Assembly: GCF_000344785.1 (NCBI RefSeq) | Contig: NC_020506.1 | Coordinates: forward strand, 2,108,001 to 2,172,000 | Length of the DNA: 64,000 nucleotides | Direction of reading: 5' to 3' | DNA from: Corynebacterium callunae DSM 20147 | Lineage (GTDB): Bacteria > Actinomycetota > Actinomycetes > Mycobacteriales > Mycobacteriaceae | In this document: one piece after another, positions 18,987-27,832 of the stretch | How the letters are laid out: the number at the start of each line of letters is the position of its first letter | Numbering within the stretch: position 1 is the stretch's first letter | Notes under the pieces: generated by a model | Databases searched by the model: none | The model's input: the letters and a program-made list of their open reading frames with translations, nothing else | What the model was told of the DNA's origin: nothing | Program-made: the position numbers and the translations under genes

Positions 18987-19224
18987 ATGCGTTAGTGGTC
19001 CCTTCAATTAAATATCGAAGTCTTACTCTACCTGAGCTTTCCCCAGCTGTTAAACAGCCGTAGGAGAGGCAGATAACGCCAGATTTCCGGAAAGTAAATT
19101 ACCCCTAAACATACCCCCCCTAAAGGTAACAAATGTTCAATGCTTGCGATATCACTTAAACAGACCCACAATTAGAAAATAGGGTTTAGCAGGAAGATCC
19201 ACTTAGAGTTAAAGGTGAGATGCA

Positions 19225-19827
19225 ATGAGCTCGTCGCTCGCACGCAAAGCTTCAGGCAATGGGAAAAGCCAGCCTGGCTTGATAAAGCGTGCCCTTCGCT
19301 TCCTCACCCATCCCCCACACAAACAGGTTGACAATAGTTTGGCCCATATTCGTGATGGCCTGGGCATTGGGGAAGTAAATAACACGGTGAAATCCTCTAC
19401 TACAGCCACGTCAACATTCCATGAAGCTACTGAAATCAATGTTGTTCCTAGCGAATCCATTGCGCGCATGCTCTTTTATGCACCCGATATGGATGGCCAA
19501 GCCGATTCAGGTGAAGTCGTGTGGATTTGGGCTCCAGCTGAAGCCCCCGGCCGACCACCTCGCGAACGAGCCATGGTGGTTATCGGACGTAATCGCAGCT
19601 CCATTCTGGGACTCCTTGTTTCCTGCAATCCAGAACATCGTGGCGAAGAATCTTGGATTGATATCGGAGCCGGCGGATGGGATCCGCGCGGTCGCCAAAG
19701 CTGGGTTCGCTTAGATCGCGTTTTGGAGGTCTCTGAGCTGGGTATTCGCCGTCAAGGTGCAGTGATTCCGAAGGGCCGCTTTGATCGTGTGGCTAATCGC
19801 CTTCGCAGTGACTTTGGCTGGGTTTAG
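19225..19827 (+). CDS. PemK/MazF-like protein without partner
   Basis: A 200-aa protein with a variable basic N-terminus (1-75) and a PemK/MazF-type barrel (about 90-185) showing PDMDGQADSGEVVWIW, the RERAMVVIG segment and a late helix. MazF/PemK toxins are mRNA interferases, but this branch is long, lies alone and has no antitoxin gene on either side; it appears to be a conserved corynebacterial housekeeping-type member. RNase activity is therefore uncertain. AAAGGTGAG sits 5 nt before the ATG at 19225. It precedes rpsT on the same strand. Confidence 0.7.
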   Translation: MSSSLARKASGNGKSQPGLIKRALRFLTHPPHKQVDNSLAHIRDGLGIGEVNNTVKSSTTATSTFHEATEINVVPSESIARMLFYAPDMDGQADSGEVVWIWAPAEAPGRPPRERAMVVIGRNRSSILGLLVSCNPEHRGEESWIDIGAGGWDPRGRQSWVRLDRVLEVSELGIRRQGAVIPKGRFDRVANRLRSDFGWV

Positions 19828-20024
19828 GCATTTTTGGGTTTAGCCCCAGTACCTGCTATTCTTGACTGCTGTTGTCCATTGTGGAATTTGAGTTTGTTAG
19901 TGACATACGAACAGGACCTTGGGTTCGTAGCACGGCAGGCCAAGCAGAAGAAAAATCTGCGGGAGAAACAATCCACCTTGGGTTTGTACACAACTTTAAC
20001 AAGAAAGTTTAAGAGGCTACTTCG

Positions 20025-20288
20025 ATGGCAAACATCAAGTCACAGATCAAACGTATCAAGACCAATGAGAAGGCACGTCTGCGTAACCAGGCTGTCCGTT
20101 CTGCAGTTCGTACCGAGATCCGCAAGTTCAACGCCACCATTGAGGCTGGCGACAAGGGTGCAGCTGAGACTCAGCTCCGCGTTGCATCCCGCGCACTGGA
20201 CAAGGCAGTCACCAAGGGCGTCTACCACCGCAACAGCGCTGCAAACAAGAAGTCCAACATGGCACGTGCTTTCAACAAGCTTGGCTAA
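20025..20288 (+). CDS. rpsT: 30S ribosomal protein S20
   Basis: An 87-aa basic helical protein binding 16S rRNA in the 30S body. The sequence starts with [18 protein letters not shown] and keeps the C-terminal [13 protein letters not shown], which are typical of S20. The ATG at 20025 is preceded by AAGAGG. A leader of about 150 nt separates it from the upstream PemK-like gene. Codon use is strongly optimised. A near-perfect bidirectional terminator follows. Confidence 0.98.
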   Translation: MANIKSQIKRIKTNEKARLRNQAVRSAVRTEIRKFNATIEAGDKGAAETQLRVASRALDKAVTKGVYHRNSAANKKSNMARAFNKLG

Positions 20289-20297
20289 TTTTGGCTC

Positions 20298-20346
20298 TTA
20301 AAAATGCGGTGTCCGTTCTTTTGAAACGGACACCGCATTTTTTAAT
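20298..20346. terminator. Bidirectional terminator, rpsT and LysE-type exporter gene
   Basis: A 16-bp stem AAATGCGGTGTCCGTT and its complement, loop CTTTTGA (20302-20340), followed by T runs on both strands. Confidence 0.93.
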
Positions 20347-21013
20347 TTATGAGGTGGATGGTGCCCTCATAAATCAAGGCGATACCAGCTAAAACAAAAA
20401 CTACGCCAGCAAGCAGATCAAACCATGGTCCGGTGCGCAGCACTGCTTTGCGGATCTTCTCAGTTGAGACAAAAACACAGATCGTAGAAAACACCACAAA
20501 GGTCTGCACCAGAATTGCCACTACAATGCCGATTGCCAATAGCGGAGATGGATTTGCAGGCATTAACGGTGCCAAAATCGCTGCAAAGTACATCACCACC
20601 TTTGGATTGGAAAGATTGGTAGCAATACCTTGGCGATAAACCTGGGCATGAGTTCCCAAAAATTCTTCTGCATCTGGGATGGGTCGGGCTTCCGCATTAA
20701 ATCGGAAGGAGCGTGCGTCGAAAAGCTCCGGCAACGCCGAGCGCAACATGCGGTACCCCATCCAAGTTAGGTAACTGCCGCCTACCAGCTGGATTATCCC
20801 CAAAATTGAGGGGTAGGTGGACAGCAACGCTGCCGCGCCGAAAACGGTAAGGGTGACCCAGACACTGAGGCCAGTGATGATACCGGCGACGCCAGCGATG
20901 GCATGTGTGCGAGAGCGGGTGGCTAGCCGAAGGAGGAAAAAGGTGTCTGGCCCCGGTGACAAACTGCCGACGATATTAAGCAGAATGAGGGTGCCAAATG
21001 CGGTCCATGCCAC
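20342..21013 (-). CDS. LysE/RhtB-family amino acid exporter
   Basis: A 223-aa inner-membrane protein with about six hydrophobic segments and the family start NIVGSLSPGPDTFFLLR, which contains the conserved Gly/Pro-rich motif. Members export basic amino acids, threonine or homoserine; the substrate cannot be set from sequence. It is the last gene of a leftward run, starting 4 nt after the ankyrin-protein stop, so the two are co-transcribed. A GCTTTTCGACG copy lies inside, encoding LFDA. Confidence 0.88.
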   Translation of the reverse strand: MAWTAFGTLILLNIVGSLSPGPDTFFLLRLATRSRTHAIAGVAGIITGLSVWVTLTVFGAAALLSTYPSILGIIQLVGGSYLTWMGYRMLRSALPELFDARSFRFNAEARPIPDAEEFLGTHAQVYRQGIATNLSNPKVVMYFAAILAPLMPANPSPLLAIGIVVAILVQTFVVFSTICVFVSTEKIRKAVLRTGPWFDLLAGVVFVLAGIALIYEGTIHLIN

Positions 21014-21017
21014 GCCT

Positions 21018-21419
21018 CTATGCCTCGAAGCGCGCTACGAGGTCATCTCGAGCAAACATTTTTGCGGTTTCTACCGCGCTCGGGGTGCCAGCTAGCGGAT
21101 CAGCACCCGCTGCCAACAACGCCTCAATAACACCATCTTCCTTCTTAAAAATGGCACCTGCCAGTGGAGCTTGGTTACGACCATTAAGGCGGTTAACATC
21201 TGCACCCAGCTCAATGAGGGTCTGGACTACCTCTTCATGTCCGGCATAGGCCGCCAACATCAAAAGAGTGTTGCCGTCTTGGTTAGCCAGGTCAACGTCG
21301 ACGCCATTGTCGATATAAGCCTTCAAGGTTTGAGCGGCTTCTGCGCCACCTTCACGTGCAAGTCCAAAAATTTTGTTGACAAGTTCCTGCACATCATCGG
21401 GTAATTGGGATTGTGTCAT
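21018..21419 (-). CDS. Ankyrin-repeat protein (133 aa)
   Basis: A small cytosolic protein made of about three ankyrin repeats: DGNTLLMLAAYAGHEEVVQTL, then NQAPLAGAIFKKEDGVIEALL, with an N-terminal helical cap. Such repeats bind proteins; the partner is unknown. It lies directly upstream of the LysE-type exporter (4 nt gap) and 54 nt after holA. Confidence 0.88.
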   Translation of the reverse strand: MTQSQLPDDVQELVNKIFGLAREGGAEAAQTLKAYIDNGVDVDLANQDGNTLLMLAAYAGHEEVVQTLIELGADVNRLNGRNQAPLAGAIFKKEDGVIEALLAAGADPLAGTPSAVETAKMFARDDLVARFEA

Positions 21420-21473
21420 GGTGGCATATCTTACCCTGTGCTTATACCTGCATCTGAGCCCCCACTGCTGGCA

Positions 21474-22451
21474 TTATTTACGAGCTAGCTCCGCTACTTT
21501 TCGAACCGCAAACTCAATGGCAAACTCTGCGTCGCCGCCCTGACCTTTCACCGCAGCATCCAGTTCAGCCATTAAAATCACCGCATCACTAACGGCAGCA
21601 CCGGACCACTGCCGAGCTTGTTTAGCCACCTTCTCCACCACAAAAGGCGGCATTCCCAACTCGCCGGCCAGCTGATTGCTATTAATCCGACCGCGCGTGG
21701 AATAAAGCCTGGCGATCTGGCCCACCTTCATACTCAGCGCAGCTGCCAACGCCACTGGACTAGTGCCCAATTGCAAAGCTCGCCGAGTACTTGCCACCGC
21801 CTTAGACAGTTGACCAGCACATGCTAAATCGGCGACATCAAAACCGGAAACTTCCGCAATGCCCACATAGTAGGCACGTACCTTGGCAACTGTGACATCT
21901 CCACCGGTATCTGCCACCAACTGGCCCACCGCAGAGGCCAGTTCGCGAAGATCAGAACCCACACCTTCCAGCAGCGCGTGGACTACATCCGGGGTGACTT
22001 TGACATTATGGTTTCTAAATTCTTGTTGTACCCAAGCTGGACGCTCACGGTCTTTGAGCTTATAAGCCTCATGCACGGTGCTAATCTTTTCCAGCTTTTT
22101 CACCATGGCCTTGGTACGCCCACCACCAGAGTGCACAATCACCATATAAATACCTGGCGCTGGGTCAAGCGCTGCAGCTAAAACTAAGTCAGCTGCTTCT
22201 TGGCCTGCCTGATCCATATTGGTCAGTACGACCAAGCGATCTTCGGCAAAGAGCGAGGGGCTAAGCAAATCGAGGAGCTCACCTTTAGTGATCTCACTGG
22301 CCTTCATGGTGGAAACTTGAATTGTCTCTGCGCTGGCGGCACGCTCGCGAATATCTTGAATGATTTGCAGGCGCGCGCGTTCGGCGAGGAATTCATCATC
22401 CCCAAGGATGAGGTGAACCATGGGACGAGGTGAGGTGATTGCGGGTGACAC
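21474..22451 (-). CDS. holA: DNA polymerase III delta subunit
   Basis: A 325-aa clamp-loader subunit, which opens the beta clamp during replication. It shows the family start VHLILGDDEFLAERA, the mid-domain AHALLEGVGSDLRELASAVGQL-like block and a C-terminal helical collar with KVGQIARLY. It follows comEC, a common actinobacterial order. The start is uncertain: GTG 22451 gives a usual length; ATG 22499 lies inside comEC, and ATG 22421 starts directly at the fold. None has a clear ribosome-binding site. Confidence 0.85.
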   Translation of the reverse strand: MSPAITSPRPMVHLILGDDEFLAERARLQIIQDIRERAASAETIQVSTMKASEITKGELLDLLSPSLFAEDRLVVLTNMDQAGQEAADLVLAAALDPAPGIYMVIVHSGGGRTKAMVKKLEKISTVHEAYKLKDRERPAWVQQEFRNHNVKVTPDVVHALLEGVGSDLRELASAVGQLVADTGGDVTVAKVRAYYVGIAEVSGFDVADLACAGQLSKAVASTRRALQLGTSPVALAAALSMKVGQIARLYSTRGRINSNQLAGELGMPPFVVEKVAKQARQWSGAAVSDAVILMAELDAAVKGQGGDAEFAIEFAVRKVAELARK

Positions 22452-22476
22452 GTAATCTATCGTGCCATACCCCACC

Positions 22477-24129
22477 CTAAAAACGCCCGTCGCTAGCATG
22501 TTGGGAACCGTCCGTGTGCAGGTTTACCTCCCCATCGCGATTGGGAAATAACACCGGAATCCCTGCCGGCGTAATGGTTGGTCGTTCAGCTGCCCGTCCC
22601 GTTGCATCACGCACAATAATTAGCTCTATGCCGGCTGGAACCTGCGAAATCTCAGATTCATCATCCAGCACCACGTAGTTCAACTCGCGTGGATCAACTT
22701 GTGGCGGCAGCCTTGCGTTCCACAGTCCCAGCATAAAAAACACTGCATAGGCCGCCAGTATTATTTTGATCAACCCATAGTGCAACGCAACGATTAGCCA
22801 CATAACTGCACAGACAATCCATAAAATCCCCAACCATCCCGGCGCGACATCTATTGTGGAACGAGGTAGTCGCTGGCACCACGTTGCTACTTGAAAGATC
22901 CAATAAGTGCAGGGCTCAATGAGCTTTAGTGCGAAGAATTCTAGAGACCCCGGCAACATGGACAAAACCACAGCCATGAGCCCAATGAGGGTCACCGGTG
23001 CCACCATCGCGTCAACTAAGACATTGGCCAAGACTGCCACCAGGGAAAGTTGTCTAGACATCAGCGCAATAATGGGCATGGTTACTACATCTGCTGCAAT
23101 TGCCACTGCCAAAGCACGGATAACAATATCCGGGGCTGGAATTCTTGCCAGTGCCTTATATAGCAATGGAAAAAGCAAGATAATCCCGGCAGTTGCGGTA
23201 ATTGACAAAATAAAGCCGTAGTGGATTGCCAAATTTGAATCCCACAAAAGCAGCACAATTATGGCGAGGCATAATCCATGCATAGGCTCGATACGGGAAG
23301 AATTCAGCACTGCCAACAGGCTCACCATGCCGGTGGCAGCTGCTCGCAATACACTTGGTTCCCCGCCTACTAACAGCAGATATATGCCCAGCACCGCTAA
23401 GGAAACCACCACTCGAATGCGCGGGCCGACAGTAGCGTAATACAACACCACCACAACAGAGCTCACCAGAATAGCAACGTTACTGCCACTTACTGCAGAT
23501 AAATGTGACAGGCCAGTATCTATATAAAGCTGGGTTTCAACTGGGTCTTGCAATCGAGTATCGCCAAGCACCATGCCAGGGATAAGTCCTTGAGAGGATT
23601 CACCAACTGTGTTAACCACGGCGGTTTGAAAGTTATCGCGGACACCGTTTACCCAGGCGGCATAGCCGCGCGGTGCGCTAATTACCTCCACCGATTGGGC
23701 AGTCATGGTGAATTCCCCAATTCCCACTCTGCTATCTGACTCGATTTTTCCAGCGACAGTCACTACTGTCTGTGGCTGTACGTTTTGATCACTATGTAAA
23801 AAAACCGGCAGATCCACGGGATAACCGGTCACCTGCAGATTAATCAATTGCACACCGGAGCCAAGGCGCTTGGTGGATTGCACGGTGCCTGCTACTGGTT
23901 GGGAAAGCTCAAAGCCCTCAGCAGTTTTTAGCCGGATCCAGGCAATCATCCCACCAACCGTACTAAGGCTGCCAATCACCAATGCTTGGCCCCATTCTTT
24001 AAGAACGGCTGCACATCCCACTCCTAACAGCACCAACAACAGGGGGAATAGCCAAGAACTGGAAATGATCATGCTTAGTACCACCAGCCATAACAATCCT
24101 GCTGCGGGCAATAAGCGCAGCTCTCTCAT
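22477..24129 (-). CDS. comEC: ComEC/Rec2-type competence channel protein
   Basis: A 550-aa polytopic membrane protein. It begins with two or three hydrophobic segments, then an OB-like DUF4131 region (about 70-150), then the competence domain with LIPGMVLGDT and GLSHLSAVSGSNVAIL, and several further membrane segments. The C-terminal metallo-beta-lactamase domain of long ComEC proteins is absent, as is usual in corynebacteria. The family moves single-stranded DNA inward. The start overlaps the comEA stop by 4 nt, so translation is coupled. Confidence 0.92.
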   Translation of the reverse strand: MRELRLLPAAGLLWLVVLSMIISSSWLFPLLLVLLGVGCAAVLKEWGQALVIGSLSTVGGMIAWIRLKTAEGFELSQPVAGTVQSTKRLGSGVQLINLQVTGYPVDLPVFLHSDQNVQPQTVVTVAGKIESDSRVGIGEFTMTAQSVEVISAPRGYAAWVNGVRDNFQTAVVNTVGESSQGLIPGMVLGDTRLQDPVETQLYIDTGLSHLSAVSGSNVAILVSSVVVVLYYATVGPRIRVVVSLAVLGIYLLLVGGEPSVLRAAATGMVSLLAVLNSSRIEPMHGLCLAIIVLLLWDSNLAIHYGFILSITATAGIILLFPLLYKALARIPAPDIVIRALAVAIAADVVTMPIIALMSRQLSLVAVLANVLVDAMVAPVTLIGLMAVVLSMLPGSLEFFALKLIEPCTYWIFQVATWCQRLPRSTIDVAPGWLGILWIVCAVMWLIVALHYGLIKIILAAYAVFFMLGLWNARLPPQVDPRELNYVVLDDESEISQVPAGIELIIVRDATGRAAERPTITPAGIPVLFPNRDGEVNLHTDGSQHASDGRF

Positions 24130-24821
24130 AAGCTCACCGCTGGCTTAATTTGCTCAAATTTAGCTTGGCCAATTCCTTTAACACCAAGTAATTCATCAAT
24201 TGCTTTATAACCACCATTGGCATCGCGATAGTCAATTATTGCTTGGGCTGTTTTCTCCCCTACTCCAGGCAGCGTGACCAGTTCTGCGATGCTGGCGGAA
24301 TTTAGCGAAATCAAACCTGTGCCCGCAGGATCCGATCCGCCTGACCTAGCAGTGCCAGGCGGTGGCGCCTGACCAATAGGAAAGACATTTATTTGGGTAC
24401 CATCATTGAGAATCTGCGCCAAATTAAGTGCCGTGAGATCAGCATCGGGAAATACTTCTGCAGCCCCTAAAGCATCGGCAACTCGCTGGCCTTCTTGCAG
24501 CGTTACTAGTCCGGGTTTAGCCACATGGCCCACCACTGAAACCACAATTTCAGAGCTAGCTGGCTCCGTATTCATCACTTCAGAGTTCGCAGCAGAGCCG
24601 ACGCTTGCGCTCTCACTAAGCAAAGAACTCACACCCGGCGGGGCGGACTGCTGCTGATAAAAAACCCAACCCGCACCTAAAACCACCAAAGCAATAGCTG
24701 CGATTATGGCGTGTTTGAGGGAAATATGAAACCGCGGGTTGGGATAATCCACCCGCAGCAAATCTTCAGTGCCGGTTTGTCTGGTGAGATCTTTTAAGCG
24801 GGCTGCCACATCGGGTTTCAT
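24126..24821 (-). CDS. comEA: ComEA-like DNA-binding competence protein
   Basis: A 231-aa protein with an N-terminal cytosolic tail, one membrane anchor (about 35-55), an SLBB-type middle domain (VVSVVGHVAKPGLVTL) and two C-terminal helix-hairpin-helix motifs (LVTLPGVGEKTAQAI and LLGVKGIGQAKFEQI). It would bind incoming double-stranded DNA outside the membrane and hand it to ComEC. No other uptake gene (pilus, comF) is in this window. Confidence 0.92.
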   Translation of the reverse strand: MKPDVAARLKDLTRQTGTEDLLRVDYPNPRFHISLKHAIIAAIALVVLGAGWVFYQQQSAPPGVSSLLSESASVGSAANSEVMNTEPASSEIVVSVVGHVAKPGLVTLQEGQRVADALGAAEVFPDADLTALNLAQILNDGTQINVFPIGQAPPPGTARSGGSDPAGTGLISLNSASIAELVTLPGVGEKTAQAIIDYRDANGGYKAIDELLGVKGIGQAKFEQIKPAVSL

Positions 24822-24885
24822 GCCTGCAGGTTAAGCCAGCGCTCCCCTGCGCCAAAAACCCCAATATGGCCGTACTGTGGGAAAA

Positions 24886-25710
24886 CTACTTCAGCACAGG
24901 TTTAGCTGTGGATAACTCTGGTGCCTCATTGGCAAACACTGCAGAAACTGATACCGCACCGGGTCCAGCATGTACCGCCAAGGTGGGATCCACATCAACA
25001 AACATAAAACTAGAGCCTTCTGGCAGGCTGACCTGCAACAAAGCCTCTAATTGTTTGGCAGCTTCGCGCGCTTCATTTTGGGTAATGGCCACAAAAACTG
25101 GCTGCCCCTCAGCCCTAATCTGTGCCATTTCCACCAATTTGGCAAAGGCTTTGGATTGGGTGCGGGTTTTGGCAGCAATCTCCATCCGTCCCCCATGAAC
25201 ACGCATGATAGGTCGGGTGGCCAAAGCTGTAGAAACTACCGCAGTAGCTGCAGAAATACGTCCAGATTTACGGATTTCATCAATACGATGCAAATAAATC
25301 CAGGTTTCAGAACGCCTAAGTGTGTCAACGGCAATGTCATAACACTCTTCTAAGGAAGCACCATCTTTGGCTAAACGCGCAGCTGCCATCGCCGCAGCTC
25401 CAACAGCCATTCCCAAAGAAGAGGTATCAACAACGCGCACTGCACCTTCTTCAAAAACTGCAGCCGCAGTTACCGCAGCTGACCAGGTCGAAGAAAGTTC
25501 TTTAGAGATGTGCAGAGCCAATACGCCCTCATCACCGCCACGTTCCAATTGGCGCGCATAGGCGGCAGCCAATTCCAACGAAGACAGTCCTGAGGTGGTG
25601 CGATCTTCGCCGTCTTGCATTACATGCAAATTAATAACGGCGATATCAAGCTCTGCCACCACTTCTTTGGGCAAACACGCCGAGGAATCAATAACTACCC
25701 GCACTGGCAT
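24886..25710 (-). CDS. DegV-family fatty-acid-binding protein
   Basis: A 274-aa protein of the DegV (FakB-like) fold: VVIDSSACLP at the N-terminus, a loop with SKELSSTW, VVDTSSLGMAVG, and the basic RIDEIRKSGRIS. Members bind a fatty acid and present it to a kinase in Firmicutes; in corynebacteria the role is not known. ATG 25710 has GGAGG at 9 nt; the in-frame GTG at 25716 lies too close to it. It is 30 nt downstream of the phosphatase gene. Confidence 0.88.
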   Translation of the reverse strand: MPVRVVIDSSACLPKEVVAELDIAVINLHVMQDGEDRTTSGLSSLELAAAYARQLERGGDEGVLALHISKELSSTWSAAVTAAAVFEEGAVRVVDTSSLGMAVGAAAMAAARLAKDGASLEECYDIAVDTLRRSETWIYLHRIDEIRKSGRISAATAVVSTALATRPIMRVHGGRMEIAAKTRTQSKAFAKLVEMAQIRAEGQPVFVAITQNEAREAAKQLEALLQVSLPEGSSFMFVDVDPTLAVHAGPGAVSVSAVFANEAPELSTAKPVLK

Positions 25711-25740
25711 GGCCACTGACCTCCTCTTTTGTGAAAACTA

Positions 25741-26451
25741 CTATTCGTTAACGCCCATATTCCATCCATCCAAATACCACTGAGCATTGCCCACATTATT
25801 GCGGTCAAAGTTGGGTCCAGCGGTATGAATCTGAGTGTTTTTCAGATCCTCTTCAGGATTTTCACTACCAGCATAGTAGCGCGGACGCGCGGTTAGCTGC
25901 GCCCAGCAAGTATTACCCAGTCCAGAGAACATCGGGTACTGACTATAGTCCAAATCCAAAAGGTTCGAGGTCAGCGCGTTAATTGTGCCACCGTGGGCAA
26001 CAATCAAGACAGTGCCATCATTCCAATCATCAAGAGAAACCATGATCTCATCAACAAATTGACGAGCCCGGCGCGCTACCTCAACTCGTGACTCGCCACC
26101 GGGTGGCGCCCATTGCGGATTGTGGCGCCACTGGGCGCGCGCGCCAGGATAAGCCGCATCAATTTCGCGGTGGGTACACGCTTGCCACTCACCCAGGTGC
26201 GTCTCCCGCAGACGCTTATCGACGCCCACCTCGGCGTCGATAAGCGCCCCAGCGGCCTTGGCCGTCTCATAAGCGCGGGTTAGATCAGAACTGAAGATGT
26301 GACTAATGCTCTGCTGTGCGAGCACAGCAGCTGCCCGCTGAGCCTGTAGAAACCCCAGCTCGGACAGATCAGTGTCCAATTGTCCCTGCATGCGGGAGGT
26401 GGCGTTATATTCTGTTTGCCCGTGACGGAGCAAAATCAGGCGGCGAGTCAT
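25741..26451 (-). CDS. Histidine-phosphatase family protein, GpgP-like
   Basis: A 236-aa phosphoglycerate-mutase-like phosphatase. It has the catalytic LRHGQTEYN at residues 7-15, the acid ETHLGEW block and the second histidine in VAHGGTINA. In mycobacteria the gene at this place, next to rsfS and nadD, is glucosyl-3-phosphoglycerate phosphatase GpgP; synteny suggests orthology, but the substrate in corynebacteria is unproven. It starts 13 nt after the rsfS stop. The coding sequence contains a 14-bp perfect inverted repeat at 26213-26246. Confidence 0.85.
   Translation of the reverse strand: MTRRLILLRHGQTEYNATSRMQGQLDTDLSELGFLQAQRAAAVLAQQSISHIFSSDLTRAYETAKAAGALIDAEVGVDKRLRETHLGEWQACTHREIDAAYPGARAQWRHNPQWAPPGGESRVEVARRARQFVDEIMVSLDDWNDGTVLIVAHGGTINALTSNLLDLDYSQYPMFSGLGNTCWAQLTARPRYYAGSENPEEDLKNTQIHTAGPNFDRNNVGNAQWYLDGWNMGVNE
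26213..26246. repeat. Perfect 14-bp inverted repeat inside the GpgP-like gene
   Basis: CGCTTATCGACGCC (26213-26226) and GGCGTCGATAAGCG (26233-26246) flank a 6-nt loop. Each arm contains GCTTATCGACG, a one-base variant of the dispersed 11-mer of this genome. Confidence 0.75.
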
Positions 26452-26464
26452 GCGCGGTTAGTCC

Positions 26465-26938
26465 TTAGTCTTCCTCGTAGCCAGGCTCGTACTCAGCTGG
26501 CAGCGGTGGCAACTCATCGATGGTTGCGATGTTACGTACATCAGCCTCATCAGCCCAAGAAGCTTCACGCTTCATGGTCTCAATGCCTTCAACCTCAATA
26601 AGAGGGCAATCGCGGTAGAGACGATCCAAACCATAGAAATCACGCTCAGCCTGACGCTGGATGTGGATGACAATGATGCCATAGTCCAGCAGCACCCATC
26701 GGTTCTCGCGGTTGCCTTCACGACGCTTTGGTTCAAAACCAGCGGCGGTCATTTCGGTTTCAATTTCTTCAACGATTGCCGCTACCTGGCGCTCGTTATC
26801 GACAGATGCCAACACGAAGCAATCGGTGATTGCGATCATGTCGGAAACATCGATTACGGCGATGTCATCGGCGTTCTTCTCATCCGCTGCTTTAGCCGCG
26901 ATAGTCGCGATGCGAATTGACTCATTTAGTGCAGACAC
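26465..26938 (-). CDS. rsfS: Ribosomal silencing factor RsfS
   Basis: A 157-aa protein of the Iojap/RsfS family, which binds L14 and blocks subunit joining under starvation. Visible blocks are DIAVIDVSDMIAITDCFVLAS and ENRWVLLDYGIIVIHI followed by the conserved RDFYGLDRLY. It starts at GTG 26938 with AAGGA closely upstream, giving the normal length; the open frame reaching 27046 is leader. It lies between nadD and the phosphatase gene, the standard order. Confidence 0.94.
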   Translation of the reverse strand: MSALNESIRIATIAAKAADEKNADDIAVIDVSDMIAITDCFVLASVDNERQVAAIVEEIETEMTAAGFEPKRREGNRENRWVLLDYGIIVIHIQRQAERDFYGLDRLYRDCPLIEVEGIETMKREASWADEADVRNIATIDELPPLPAEYEPGYEED

Positions 26939-27116
26939 AAAATTCCTTAAAAACTGCTCATTTAGCTCTTCCCGAGCAGGAAGAACCGACGCCAAGGAGA
27001 GATTCCTCGCGTCAACTCCTCCCAGTTTTCCACGAAGCAGGCCCAATCACCTACTTTTCCGCAGAAGTTGAAACTTTTCGACGATTTCCGCCCCTGAAAA
27101 GTCCACCTTTTGGTAG

Positions 27117-27776
27117 TTATTTTCCGGTGGGATCCATATCTTGGTCAGAGCCTTCTGGGCGATAAAGTTGGCGCTTGGCAATATATTGCACCACTCCATC
27201 AGGCACCAAGTACCACACGGGGCGGTCTTCACTGGCACGCTGACGGCAATCCGTAGAGGAGATTGCCATGGCTGGAATATCTACCAAAGAGACGCGATCC
27301 TTATGCACCTCAGGGATAATATTGGCATCAAGTTCATAACCTGGGCGAGTTACTCCAACAAAATTAGCCAACTCGAAAGTTTTCTCCCAGTCGCGCCAAG
27401 TGACAATCTGAGCCAACGCATCAGCACCGGTAATAAAGTACAGCTGCGCATTTGGATATTGTTTACGCAGGTCTTGGAGGGTATCGATGGTGTAGGTATC
27501 GCCACCGCGATCAATGTCTACCCGAGACACAGTAAAGCGCGGATTGGATGCCGTGGCGATCACTGTCATGAGGTAGCGATCTTCTGCAGGGCTTACTTTT
27601 TTATCGGCCTTTTGCCATGGCTGGCCGGTGGGTACATAAACCACCAGGTCCAAATTGAAGCGGTCGGCTACTTCAGAGCCTGCCACCAAGTGGCCATGGT
27701 GGATGGGATCAAAGGTTCCACCCATGATGCCAATGCGGTGTCGGCGCTGTGCCGGAGTGCTCGCCTGTGAGGTCAT
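27117..27776 (-). CDS. nadD: Nicotinate-nucleotide adenylyltransferase
   Basis: A 219-aa enzyme making deamido-NAD from nicotinate mononucleotide and ATP. The nucleotidyltransferase motifs [12 protein letters not shown] and the late SSTDCRQR (the ISSTxIR-type motif) are clear. The ATG at 27776 has TATACT 8 nt upstream and no Shine-Dalgarno, so it is likely leaderless; upstream codons to 27827 are not coding. It heads the nadD-rsfS-phosphatase-degV-comEA-comEC-holA run, although 178 nt separate it from rsfS. Confidence 0.95.
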   Translation of the reverse strand: MTSQASTPAQRRHRIGIMGGTFDPIHHGHLVAGSEVADRFNLDLVVYVPTGQPWQKADKKVSPAEDRYLMTVIATASNPRFTVSRVDIDRGGDTYTIDTLQDLRKQYPNAQLYFITGADALAQIVTWRDWEKTFELANFVGVTRPGYELDANIIPEVHKDRVSLVDIPAMAISSTDCRQRASEDRPVWYLVPDGVVQYIAKRQLYRPEGSDQDMDPTGK

Positions 27777-27784
27777 GAAAAGGA

Positions 27785-27790
27785 AGTATA
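27785..27790 (-). promoter_or_regulatory. -10 box of nadD
   Basis: TATACT on the minus strand, 8 nt before the ATG. Confidence 0.5.
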
Positions 27791-27832
27791 ATGACCTACC
27801 CCACAGCCACTCACAATTAAGCACCAAAGTTT

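Noticed and set aside
19008-19224. Antitoxin gene for the PemK-like protein
   Set aside because: The upstream interval has no open frame with an antitoxin-like product.
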